Below, in pieces: positions 26,323-34,599 of a DNA stretch of 64,000 nucleotides. Origin of the DNA: Dyadobacter linearis (lineage in GTDB: Bacteria; Bacteroidota; Bacteroidia; Cytophagales; Spirosomataceae); the NCBI RefSeq assembly GCF_907165045.1, contig NZ_CAJRAU010000003.1, positions 310,001 through 374,000 of the forward strand, read 5' to 3'. The notes under the pieces are model-generated. The model saw nothing but the letters and a program-made list of their open reading frames with translations, did no database searches and was not told the origin of the DNA. Position 1 is the first letter of the stretch. The number at the start of each line of letters is the position of its first letter. The position numbers were made by a program, and so were the translations under genes.

Positions 26323-28011
26323 TTACTGCGCCAGCTTGCTCCTTTTATAACCGTAGCTGAAATAAATCACCAGCCCGATCGCCAGCCAGATCGCGAAGAT
26401 CAGCCAGTTGGAAGAGCCGAGTTCCGTCATCAGGTAAAGGTTTGTCAATATCCCGGCCACCGGTAATATCGAGAAGTTGTATTTAAAACTCATCACTGAC
26501 AAAACTGCCCAGGTGATCCAGAAAATAATGGTAAGCAGCTTGTGTTCGATAATTTCTGCAGCAGATAATGCAGCCCAATCAGCCACCACTTCCTGACCGT
26601 ATATGGACAGGCCAATAATCGCAACAACCAGCAATATCCCGACCAAATACTTTCCATTCAGATAAGGAACGCGAAATTTAGACTGTGCGGAAATCCCTTT
26701 GTGATCCAGGTAAAGTACACCAGCGCACACCAGGATGAATGCAAAGAAGGTACCTACGCTAGTTAGATCGACGAAGAAATCCATCTTGAAAAACAATGCG
26801 GGAATACCTACCACAAAGCCTGTGACGATGGTAGCGAAAGAGGGGGTCTGGTATTTGGGGTGGATTTTTGAGAAACGTTTCCACAGCAAACCGTCGCGGC
26901 TCATCGTCATCCAGATCCTCGGCTGCCCCAATTGGTAAACGAGCAATGCACTGGTAATCGCAATTACAGAACTTACAGAAATCACACCGGCCATGAAATC
27001 CAGGCCGTTTTGCTGGAAAACGAATGCGAGCGGGTCACTTACTTTCAATTCTGTATAATTGACCATTCCAGTCAATACAAGGGTGATCAGTACATATAGA
27101 ACTGTACAGATGATCAGACAGTAGATCATCGCTTTGGGCATATCCCGCTGCGGATTTTTACATTCCTCAGCTGTTGTGGAAATGGAATCAAAACCTATAA
27201 ATGCAAAGAAAACAGCCGCCACTCCGCTCAAAACACCTTTTGCTCCGTTTGGTGCAAATGGTGTCCAGTTTTCCGGTTTCACATAAAATGCTCCCGCAAT
27301 GATCACTAACAACACCACGCCGATCTTTAAAACCACCATAATATTGCTTGCTGTCCTCGACTCGCGGATACCTATATATACCAATGCGGTGATCAGCAGG
27401 GTTACGATTCCGGCGGGCAGATTGAGCATAATCGCGAAATCCCCGATCCGTGGCGCAGTTTCATACGCATTCGCAGCGAATCTTTCGTAGGCAGAAAGCT
27501 CTGCCACGCCCAGAGACTGCATTTTAGCAAATGCTTCCGAGGCTGTTTCCTGGTTGATTGTGAGCCAGCCGGGTAATGTAATTCCGAAACCTTTGAGCAT
27601 ACTTACAAAGTACTCCGACCAGGAAATCGCGACGACCATATTGGAAACCGCATATTCGAGAATCAGCGCCCAGCCTATGATCCAGGCAAAAAGCTCTCCG
27701 AAGGCAACATAAGCATACGTGTAGGCACTACCGGAGACTGGCACTGTGCTCGCAAACTGTGCGTAGGACAATGCAGTGAATACGCAGGCGATCGCGGTGA
27801 AAACGAAAAGCAGTGACACAGCAGGACCACCATTGAAACTCGCCAGCCCGATCGTACTAAAAATTCCCGCTCCGACAATTGCAGCTATTCCAAGAGACAC
27901 CAGATCCCGCACACCGAGTATCTTGGCCAGTCCGCCGTGCTCGCCGGAATTGGCATCTTTCAGAATTTGTTCAACTGTTTTTTTACGAAATAGAGAAGAA
28001 TTTTGTTTCAT
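26323..28011 (-). CDS. APC-superfamily amino acid permease (CAT-like)
   Basis: 562 residues with about 12-14 membrane helices. The N-terminus has GLAKILGVRDLVSLGIAAIVGAGIF, the APC signature for substrate binding in helix 1 (GAGIF). Later segments AFIGFDSISTTAEECKNPQRDMP and WMTMSRDGLLWKRFSKIHPKYQTP are typical of the cationic amino acid transporter (CAT/YfnA) branch. It should import amino acids across the inner membrane; the specific substrate is not certain. Divergent from the PI-PLC-like gene with 196 bases between, and convergent with the lipoprotein gene. Confidence 0.9.
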   Translation of the reverse strand: MKQNSSLFRKKTVEQILKDANSGEHGGLAKILGVRDLVSLGIAAIVGAGIFSTIGLASFNGGPAVSLLFVFTAIACVFTALSYAQFASTVPVSGSAYTYAYVAFGELFAWIIGWALILEYAVSNMVVAISWSEYFVSMLKGFGITLPGWLTINQETASEAFAKMQSLGVAELSAYERFAANAYETAPRIGDFAIMLNLPAGIVTLLITALVYIGIRESRTASNIMVVLKIGVVLLVIIAGAFYVKPENWTPFAPNGAKGVLSGVAAVFFAFIGFDSISTTAEECKNPQRDMPKAMIYCLIICTVLYVLITLVLTGMVNYTELKVSDPLAFVFQQNGLDFMAGVISVSSVIAITSALLVYQLGQPRIWMTMSRDGLLWKRFSKIHPKYQTPSFATIVTGFVVGIPALFFKMDFFVDLTSVGTFFAFILVCAGVLYLDHKGISAQSKFRVPYLNGKYLVGILLVVAIIGLSIYGQEVVADWAALSAAEIIEHKLLTIIFWITWAVLSVMSFKYNFSILPVAGILTNLYLMTELGSSNWLIFAIWLAIGLVIYFSYGYKRSKLAQ

Positions 28012-28207
28012 GAAGGAGCTGATTTACCTTGTGCAGGAATGCGATAAGTTTGGCTAAAATAATGATATTCTCAACGCATCTCCGAGCCCGTTGCAAATTT
28101 GTTTGATTTGGGCTTCTATTTCCGAAGAAAATTCTTGCTTTATAAATGAAACCGAAGAAGATTGTGTTCTCAATCAGATTTGGGCTTACCTGTTCTGTAA
28201 CAACGAT

Positions 28208-28990
28208 ATGAGATTGACCTTCACCACCCTGTTTGTATTACTTTTTGCGCCCCTTGCTTTTACACAAAATATCAAAGCATACACGACTGCTCAGGCGCAT
28301 TCGCACAATGATTACACGAGAAAAAAGCCATTTTTTGATGCTTACGAGCAGCAGTTCGGCTCTATCGAAGCGGATCTATTTTTAGTAGACGACAGCCTGT
28401 ACGTGGCGCATGACCAGAAAGAGATCAATCGCAAACGGACGTTTGCCGCATTGTACCTCCAACCGATCCTGGAACAAACTCAGAAAAACGGTGGCAATAT
28501 CTACCCGCAGCAAAACGTGCCGCTACAATTGCTGATCGACCTGAAAACGTCGGGGCCTGAGACGCTGGCTGCATTGGTGAAATTACTGGACCCGCACAAG
28601 CAGATCTTTGCCCCGTCAGGTTCCGTGAAAATCGTGATCAGCGGTAACCTTCCCGCCCCGGCTCAGTTTGGCGAATATCCTTCCTACATTTTTTTCGATG
28701 GCCGCCCCGAAAATACCTACACGCCGGAGCAGCTGAAAAGGATCGGGCTGATCAGTCAGTCTTTTCAGAAGTATTCCAAATGGAACGGAGAAGGCCCTTT
28801 AACCGAAAAAGAAAAGAAAGTTTTGCAAAAAGTGATCGGCCAGGTTCACGATTCGGGCAAGAAAGTAAGGTTATGGGCGACTCCTGACAATATCAATTCG
28901 TGGCGCACACTCATGTCGATGGGCGTTGATTATCTGAATACAGACAAAGTGAGAGAAATGGGCGATTACCTGCGAACGGCGCCCCGCTAA
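28208..28990 (+). CDS. Secreted PI-PLC / glycerophosphodiesterase-like protein
   Basis: 260 residues from ATG 28208, chosen because it begins a proper signal peptide (MRLTFTTLFVLLFAPLAFTQ); an in-frame upstream start would add 39 residues without homology-like features. The body begins with AHSHNDYTRKKPFFDAYEQ, then SIEADLFLVDDSLYVAHDQK, the two catalytic-histidine regions of PI-PLC-like TIM barrels, and ends with VRLWATPDNINSWRTLMSMGVDYLNTDK, the last strand typical of glycerophosphodiester phosphodiesterases. Probably periplasmic, cleaving a phosphodiester. The substrate is not known. Confidence 0.82.
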   Translation: MRLTFTTLFVLLFAPLAFTQNIKAYTTAQAHSHNDYTRKKPFFDAYEQQFGSIEADLFLVDDSLYVAHDQKEINRKRTFAALYLQPILEQTQKNGGNIYPQQNVPLQLLIDLKTSGPETLAALVKLLDPHKQIFAPSGSVKIVISGNLPAPAQFGEYPSYIFFDGRPENTYTPEQLKRIGLISQSFQKYSKWNGEGPLTEKEKKVLQKVIGQVHDSGKKVRLWATPDNINSWRTLMSMGVDYLNTDKVREMGDYLRTAPR

Positions 28991-29018
28991 GCATTATGTA
29001 ACGCTAACCCAACCCTGC

Positions 29019-30320
29019 ATGTCCTCCGAACAAAGTGCCTCGCTTAAAAAAGTTTTAAAGCCGATCCACCTCTGGGCAATTGCGGTCGGACTGGTTATTT
29101 CGGGTGAATATTTTGGCTGGAATTACGGCTGGGGTGTTTCGGGGACGATCGGCTTTCTGATCGCGACGTTGGTGGTAACGCTGATGTACGTCACTTTCAT
29201 TTTCAGCTTTACTGAACTTACTACTTCCATTCCGCACGCTGGCGGGCCGTTTGCCTATGCGCACCGGGCATTCGGCTGGTGGGGCGGGCTGATCGCCGGT
29301 TATGCGACGCTCATTGAATTTCTCGTCACGCCGCCGGCTATTGCTTTTGCATTGGGCAGTTATGCCCATTTTTTGTACCCGTCGCTCGAAGTATTGCACG
29401 TTGCATTCGCTTGTTATGGTATTTTTATCCTGATCAATCTGCTGGGTATCAAGGAATCTGCGCTCTTTTCACTGGTCGTGACTTTGCTCGCTGTCGGAGA
29501 GTTACTAGTCTATATCGGTATCGTAGCGCCCAGCTTTTCCTATGCAACTTTCGTGACCGACCCGATGCCGTTTGGCTGGCCGGGCGTATTTGCGGCATTG
29601 CCTTTCGCGATCTGGTTTTACCTCGCGATCGAAGGCGTAGCGATGGTGGCTGAGGAAGTGGAAGATCCCAAAAGAACAATTTCTCGAGGCTATATATATG
29701 GTATTCTCACGCTCGTGGTGCTGGCACTTTCTGTGATGATCGTGACCGGCGGCATTGCGCCCTGGCAGTCGCTGAGCGAGATCGATTACCCGCTGCCGGC
29801 TGCATTGGGTATCGTGCTGGGGCGGGACAATAGCCTGACGCAGCTTTTTGCGAGCCTCGGACTTTTCGGACTGATCGCTTCTTTTCACGGAACGATCATC
29901 GGCTATTCCCGGCAGATTTATGCATTGGCAAGAAGCGGTTACCTGCCTGCGTTTCTCGGCATTGTAAACCGCCGTTTCCAAACCCCGCACTGGTCACTGA
30001 TCGCCGGAGGAGTGGCGGGTTGTCTCGCGTTGGTCCTGGGCACGACCGATCAGGTTATTATACTGGCGGCACTGGGTGCGGTGGTGATGTACATGATCAG
30101 TATGGCGGCCCTATTTGCGCTCCGAAAAAAAGAACCGGAACTGGAACGTCCGTTCATCGTCCCCGCCTACCCTTTCTTCCCCGCCGTAGCACTTTTACTC
30201 TCGTCCGTGTGCCTGATTGCCATCGTCTACTACAATGTAGTATTAAGTCTATGGTTCTTCTCGGGGCTTATTATAGTTACAATTCTATTCCTGGCAACCG
30301 GGCGCCACAAAACGCATTGA
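29019..30320 (+). CDS. Ethanolamine-type APC permease
   Basis: 433 residues with about 12 helices. The N-terminal LWAIAVGLVISGEYFGWNYGWGVSG pattern and PHAGGPFAYAHRAFG fit the ethanolamine permease branch (EAT) of the APC superfamily rather than general amino acid permeases. It would import ethanolamine or a related amine. Genomes that use it for ethanolamine catabolism usually carry eutB and eutC nearby, but neither is seen; the next gene is a LytTR regulator. It follows the PI-PLC-like gene by 28 bases. Release of head-group amines by that enzyme followed by uptake here is an attractive but unproven link. Confidence 0.85.
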   Translation: MSSEQSASLKKVLKPIHLWAIAVGLVISGEYFGWNYGWGVSGTIGFLIATLVVTLMYVTFIFSFTELTTSIPHAGGPFAYAHRAFGWWGGLIAGYATLIEFLVTPPAIAFALGSYAHFLYPSLEVLHVAFACYGIFILINLLGIKESALFSLVVTLLAVGELLVYIGIVAPSFSYATFVTDPMPFGWPGVFAALPFAIWFYLAIEGVAMVAEEVEDPKRTISRGYIYGILTLVVLALSVMIVTGGIAPWQSLSEIDYPLPAALGIVLGRDNSLTQLFASLGLFGLIASFHGTIIGYSRQIYALARSGYLPAFLGIVNRRFQTPHWSLIAGGVAGCLALVLGTTDQVIILAALGAVVMYMISMAALFALRKKEPELERPFIVPAYPFFPAVALLLSSVCLIAIVYYNVVLSLWFFSGLIIVTILFLATGRHKTH

Positions 30321-30519
30321 GCAATGAAAAAAAGGGCGTTTTTATTGAAAAACTTATAAATTTTAACCTGCTATTCCTACATATTCATTGCATCTTTGTC
30401 TACCCTCAAAAGCGGAGATAGAATTTTTTGGTCAAAGCGCTCTATTAATTCGATAAATATCTGAGTACTAGCTATTTTTAAGACAGTTACCGTAAATCCT
30501 AATTAAGTTCACTGTCCAA

Positions 30520-30542
30520 CGCCCGATAGCGGGCGCATTTTT
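30520..30542 (+). terminator. GC hairpin and T-run just upstream of the LytTR start
   Basis: Six-base stem CGCCCG / CGGGCG with loop ATAG, then CATTTTT. It could end the permease transcript, whose stop is 200 bases upstream. It ends only about seven bases before the LytTR start codon, so it could also act on that gene's leader. Confidence 0.6.
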
Positions 30543-30548
30543 AAAAAA

Positions 30549-31283
30549 ATGAATATTCTAATTGTCGAAGACGATTTTATCATAGCCAGGCACCTTCAAT
30601 TTCTTTTGAACGGATTCGGTTATGAAGCAAACGATATTGCTACCGATTACCCTACCGCTATCGAGTTGCTGAACAACAAGATTTTTCATCTTGCAGTACT
30701 TGATATCAACCTGAATGGCTATCAGACGGGAATAGACCTGGCCGACCATATCCGCGAGACCCTGGGTATTCCTTTCCTGTTCCTTTCCAGCCACGACGAT
30801 ATTGCGGTCGTCAATGCAGCGTTGCAATCCGCTCCGCACGCATTTTTACAAAAGCCTTTCCAAAAAATTACGGTTTATACAGCCGTGAAGCTGGCGCTGA
30901 AAAACTACCGGCTGGCCGCACTGGCAGGCGAGTCGAGCAGCAAGGAAAAGGAGGATACGACGGTGATCAAGGATTCGCTTTTTATCAAAGAGAAGCAAAT
31001 GTTCACCAAGATCCAGCTTTCAGATATCCTCTACATACGCAGCGACGATAATTACCTGGAACTGCATACAAGAGGTAAAAAATACACCATCCGCGAGACT
31101 TTGAAAAACATGCTTCAGCAGTTGCCGGCGAATCTGTTTTTCCGGGTACACAAATCATTTATCATCAACCTGGAAGCGATCACAGCGATTGATTATGTAC
31201 ATGTAATGATCAATGACATTGAAATTCCTATTACAAATGATAACCGGAATGAGTTGCTGAGCAAAGTCAAAACGTTCTCCTAA
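30549..31283 (+). CDS. LytTR-type response regulator
   Basis: 244 residues. The receiver domain (about 1-118) has acidic residues EDDF, the phospho-acceptor Asp in LAVLDINLNGYQTG and the conserved Lys in FLQKPFQ. The C-terminal LytTR DNA-binding domain (about 145-240) shows ILYIRSDDNYLELHTRGKKY and FFRVHKSFIINLEAI. No sensor kinase is adjacent, so its LytS/YehU-like partner must be elsewhere. A GC hairpin with T-run sits directly before its start codon. The intergenic region after it (31284-31716) holds several dyad sequences that could include a binding site. Confidence 0.93.
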   Translation: MNILIVEDDFIIARHLQFLLNGFGYEANDIATDYPTAIELLNNKIFHLAVLDINLNGYQTGIDLADHIRETLGIPFLFLSSHDDIAVVNAALQSAPHAFLQKPFQKITVYTAVKLALKNYRLAALAGESSSKEKEDTTVIKDSLFIKEKQMFTKIQLSDILYIRSDDNYLELHTRGKKYTIRETLKNMLQQLPANLFFRVHKSFIINLEAITAIDYVHVMINDIEIPITNDNRNELLSKVKTFS

Positions 31284-31716
31284 GTCTGACTACCTGACTA
31301 TTTTTGGTCTCTTACCCACAGATTTCTCCGTTTCACCCCTGAAAATCTGACTTTCGCCCCATTAATTTGGGAGAGTGGCGTTGTCGAACTATTTTTAGTT
31401 AAGGCAATTGCCTGTTTTCTGTCCTAAAAAATCAAGGAATCACAATTTATTTTTCAGGAATTTCACTTGGAGAAATCTATTTCGTTGCGCTATACGTACA
31501 TCAGATAAAAATTGGCATTTGTGCATAAAAAATTGCATTATGCACACATTATATAACCTAAACTAAATCACTTTGCTTTAAATTAAATATCGTTGAGAAT
31601 AATTAAACATCCCTGGGAAGCTATCCCCGGGATGTTTCGTTTTGATACAGGCCAGGTCCGGGCGCTGGAATAATTTTTTAACCGGGAAATCACTTACCTT
31701 AAAAATTGACACCAAT
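31284..31716. other. Intergenic region with several dyad sequences
   Basis: 433 bases without a credible gene. It contains the palindrome AGGCAATTGCCT (31402-31413), a perfect nine-base inverted repeat TGTGCATAA-N9-TTATGCACA (31520-31546), and a terminator-like hairpin (31605-31637). A weak TAnnTTTG-like match (TCACTTTG, around 31567-31574) lies between the last two. The region could hold the promoter of the DinB-like operon, an operator, or a short RNA ending at the hairpin. Confidence 0.6.
31605..31637 (+). terminator. Terminator-like hairpin
   Basis: Thirteen-base arms AAACATCCCTGGG / CCCCGGGATGTTT with one mismatch and a seven-base loop, followed by CGTTTTGAT. It lies 320 bases after the LytTR stop and 80 bases before the DinB-like start, so it could terminate a short upstream transcript or act as a leader attenuator. 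Confidence 0.55.
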
Positions 31717-32202
31717 ATGCTTATCCAATCCGTCAGGCATACCTTAGGCGAAATAGATTCTTTTTTAAGTCAACTCACGCACGAGCAATATAACTTCCCG
31801 TGCCCCGAACTGAGCGGGTCCAGTATCGGGCAGCATACGCGCCATATTATTGAAGTATTTCAATGTCTGCTCATTCAGTACGATCGGGGCGAGATCAATT
31901 ATGACAGCCGCCAGCGCAATGCTACTATCGAAACGCTGCCCTCTTATGCAAGAAGCTGCATTCAAATGATCCGCGAAACGGTTGACAAGCCTGATAAATT
32001 TTTGGCTTTATATCAAAAAGTAGCGGGTAGGGAGATCAAAATCGCTACTAACTATTACCGGGAGATACTATATAACCTTGAACATTGCATTCACCACCAG
32101 GCGCTGATCAGGGTCGCGGTCATGGATATGGATAATGTGGAGGTAGATGAAAATTTTGGACTCGCTCCTGCCACTATCGAATACAGACAATGTGCACAGT
32201 AA
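31717..32202 (+). CDS. DinB-superfamily protein
   Basis: 161 residues from ATG 31717; an upstream in-frame start at 31642 falls in the hairpin-adjacent leader and adds no recognisable sequence. The four-helix DinB fold is suggested by QHTRHIIEVFQCLL (first metal-site histidine) and HCIHHQALIRVAV (later histidines), which would form a metal-binding triad. DinB-family members are metal-dependent enzymes such as thiol transferases, but the substrate here is unknown. Its stop overlaps the next start by 13 bases, which implies translational coupling with the TANGO2-like gene. Confidence 0.75.
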   Translation: MLIQSVRHTLGEIDSFLSQLTHEQYNFPCPELSGSSIGQHTRHIIEVFQCLLIQYDRGEINYDSRQRNATIETLPSYARSCIQMIRETVDKPDKFLALYQKVAGREIKIATNYYREILYNLEHCIHHQALIRVAVMDMDNVEVDENFGLAPATIEYRQCAQ

Positions 32203-32900
32203 CTTATGTAGCGAGGGGCAAAAAGGCGATTTTAACCTCGAACCGTGACGAACATCGCGACCGCCCGGCATCGCTGCCACCCGCGTCTTACCTGATCGGA
32301 CAAAAGCACATTACATTTCCAAAAGACCCGAAAGCGGGCGGCACCTGGTTCGCAGCCGACGATTTGGGCAACGTAGCCGTTTTGTTGAATGGCGCATTAT
32401 TCGCCCATCAGCCAGCATTACAATACCGAAAAAGCCGCGGGCTGGTCTTGCTGGATATAATAGCTGAAATTTCCCCGAGCTCCTGTTGGGAAAACTATGA
32501 TTTGCAGGGTATTGAGCCTTTTACGATCATACTTTTGGAACAACACTCGCTTTTTCAGCTGCGCTGGGATGGAGAAAAAAAGGAATCTATCCAGTTACCT
32601 GCCGCTGAGGACCATATCTGGTCTTCCTGTACCTTATATGCGCCTGATATTCAACAGGAAAGAATACTTTGGTTTGATCATTTCCGAAAACAAAATCCTG
32701 AGGCCGATATGGAAGATATGAAGCATTTCCATTCTCAGACAGCCCGGGAAAACCCGGATAATGGTTTGATCATCAATAGAGATAGTGGTGTAAAAACATT
32801 CAGTATAACTCAGGCCGTTGTGGAGGATAATCAAGCTGAAATGTTTCACTACGACTTATTAAAGGAAAAGCAGTTGTCACATTCTATCATAACTGTTTAA
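32190..32900 (+). CDS. TANGO2/NRDE-family protein
   Basis: 236 residues. It begins MCTVTY, placing a cysteine second, as in Ntn-hydrolase-like members of this family, and carries the family signature TSNRDEHRDRP. Later, GGTWFAADDLGNVAVLLNG is also typical. Eukaryotic TANGO2 is tied to haem or lipid handling; the bacterial proteins are poorly characterised. It is cytoplasmic, with no signal peptide. It overlaps the DinB-like gene upstream and is followed after 10 bases by the ATP-grasp protein, suggesting a four-gene operon. Confidence 0.88.
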   Translation: MCTVTYVARGKKAILTSNRDEHRDRPASLPPASYLIGQKHITFPKDPKAGGTWFAADDLGNVAVLLNGALFAHQPALQYRKSRGLVLLDIIAEISPSSCWENYDLQGIEPFTIILLEQHSLFQLRWDGEKKESIQLPAAEDHIWSSCTLYAPDIQQERILWFDHFRKQNPEADMEDMKHFHSQTARENPDNGLIINRDSGVKTFSITQAVVEDNQAEMFHYDLLKEKQLSHSIITV

Positions 32901-32910
32901 AAGGCATCTT

Positions 32911-33954
32911 TTGAAAAAGTACTCGCTCCTGTTTCATAAATTGACACATTGGGAATACTGGCCTTTCGGGATCGTTTATATTCCGATGTACTTCGTTTGG
33001 TTCTTCTATTCGCTGCGCGCCAGGTCCTTTTTCTTTTTCAATGCTTCCAATCCTTCTATCAGGAATGGAGGATTTTTGATGGAATCCAAGAAAGAGATTT
33101 ACGATCTGCTACCCGCCGGATTTTACCCTAAAACCATTCTCGCCACGCCCGGCGAACCGATTGCCTCTGTCCGGGAAAGATATATGGCAGCTAATATCTC
33201 ATTTCCGATGATCGCCAAACCGGATATCGGAATGCGCGGAATGGCGGTTCAAAAGCTTGAAGACGAGCACGATCTGGCTGCGTATATTCGGAAAGTCGAT
33301 TTTGATTACTTAATACAGGAGTACATTGAACTGCCCAATGAGATCGGTATTTTCTATGTACGTTTCCCGGATCAGAAAGCCGGCAAAATTACGGGAATAG
33401 TCGCCAAAGAGTTTCTGATCGTGACCGGAGACGGAAGTTCGACCATTCAACAACTGATCGAAAAAAATCCCCGTTACCATCTGCAAATGAATGCGTTGCA
33501 GAAAATGTACGGGACGAAGTTGATGGAAATTCCGGCAGCCGGCGAGCGGCTCAACCTGGTACCTTACGGAAATCACGCCCGGGGCTCGCGTTTCGTGAAT
33601 GCGACTTGCTGGGCGAATGAGAAACTCACCGCTGTTCTGAACCGGATTTGCCTGCAAGTGCCGCACTTTTACTACGGTCGGCTTGACCTGAAATACAATA
33701 CGATAGAGGAACTGGAAAACGGTCAGAATCTTTCAATTATCGAACTAAATGGCGCCGGAAGTGAGCCTACCCACATTTACGACCCGGGTCAGTCTATATT
33801 CACCGCCTGGAAAGAGATCGTCCGGCACTTTTCAATGCTTTTCAAAATCAGCAAACTCAACCATGCAAACGGACATCGATTCCTGACTTTTTTGGAAGGT
33901 CTGGACATGCTGAGACAAAATAAATTGCACGTAAAAAAGCTCGAAAGGTTTTAG
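32911..33954 (+). CDS. Membrane-associated ATP-grasp protein
   Basis: 347 residues starting with TTG at 32911 (MKKYSLLFHKLTHWEYWPFG). One hydrophobic segment (about 20-35, IVYIPMYFVWFFYSL) suggests a membrane anchor. The rest matches an ATP-grasp ligase: MIAKPDIGMRGMAVQKLEDE for nucleotide binding, YLIQEYIELPNEIGIFYVRFP, and a metal-binding end DLKYNTIEEL...LSIIELNGAGSEP. It resembles proteins often labelled D-Ala-D-Ala-ligase-like, but the real substrate is unknown. The downstream LysE-type exporter starts four bases after the stop, so the product may be exported. Confidence 0.78.
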   Translation: MKKYSLLFHKLTHWEYWPFGIVYIPMYFVWFFYSLRARSFFFFNASNPSIRNGGFLMESKKEIYDLLPAGFYPKTILATPGEPIASVRERYMAANISFPMIAKPDIGMRGMAVQKLEDEHDLAAYIRKVDFDYLIQEYIELPNEIGIFYVRFPDQKAGKITGIVAKEFLIVTGDGSSTIQQLIEKNPRYHLQMNALQKMYGTKLMEIPAAGERLNLVPYGNHARGSRFVNATCWANEKLTAVLNRICLQVPHFYYGRLDLKYNTIEELENGQNLSIIELNGAGSEPTHIYDPGQSIFTAWKEIVRHFSMLFKISKLNHANGHRFLTFLEGLDMLRQNKLHVKKLERF

Positions 33955-33957
33955 CAA

Positions 33958-34599
33958 ATGGTCCATTTGAAAAATTTGCTTGTCGGTTTTATAGTCAGTA
34001 TGGTAGGTTCGCTGCCACTTGGTTATATCAATGTAATCGCATTAAAAATTTATGAAACGCAGGGAATGAGCAGCCTCACCCTGTTTTTGTTGGGTGTTGT
34101 GATCGTCGAGTTCCTGCTTATCCTGCTCACTTTGAAAGCCGCGAACTGGCTTCACCGACATAAGCGGTTTACAAAAGTCACCGAAATTTTGTCGATCCTG
34201 TTTATGCTGGTGCTGGCAGTTTCGTTTTACAATGGGCAGGAGGCAGTTGGAGATAGAGCAATACCTGATTATTTATCGGGCTATTCTCCTTTCCTGCTTG
34301 GCATTTTCCTGAATTGCATCAATCTGGTTCAAATACCGTTTTGGCTGGGCTGGAACCTGTATCTGGTTAATGCCGAGTTGATTGAAGTAAAAGACAGTAA
34401 GAAATATGCCTATATTTTCGGCACTTCGGCAGGCACATTTACAGGCGTTTTTCTTTTTGTAATGGTTTTTCAAAAGATATTACTGAAAACTTCCACGTTC
34501 AGTCCCTGGCTTTCGACACACATTTTTTCACTCATTTTCATCCTGCTCGCGCTCATGCAGTCGCTCAAATTTTTTAGGAAATATCGCATTCAGGGGTAG
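33958..34599 (+). CDS. LysE-family transporter
   Basis: 213 residues, the LysE/RhtB length, with about six membrane helices. The first includes GFIVSMVGSLPLGYINVIAL, where the small-residue and proline pattern is typical of helix 1 in this superfamily. Such proteins export amino acids or small metabolites from the cytoplasm. The gene begins immediately after the ATP-grasp gene, so the exported compound may be made by that enzyme. Its last 10 bases overlap the convergent namZ-like gene. Confidence 0.82.
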   Translation: MVHLKNLLVGFIVSMVGSLPLGYINVIALKIYETQGMSSLTLFLLGVVIVEFLLILLTLKAANWLHRHKRFTKVTEILSILFMLVLAVSFYNGQEAVGDRAIPDYLSGYSPFLLGIFLNCINLVQIPFWLGWNLYLVNAELIEVKDSKKYAYIFGTSAGTFTGVFLFVMVFQKILLKTSTFSPWLSTHIFSLIFILLALMQSLKFFRKYRIQG

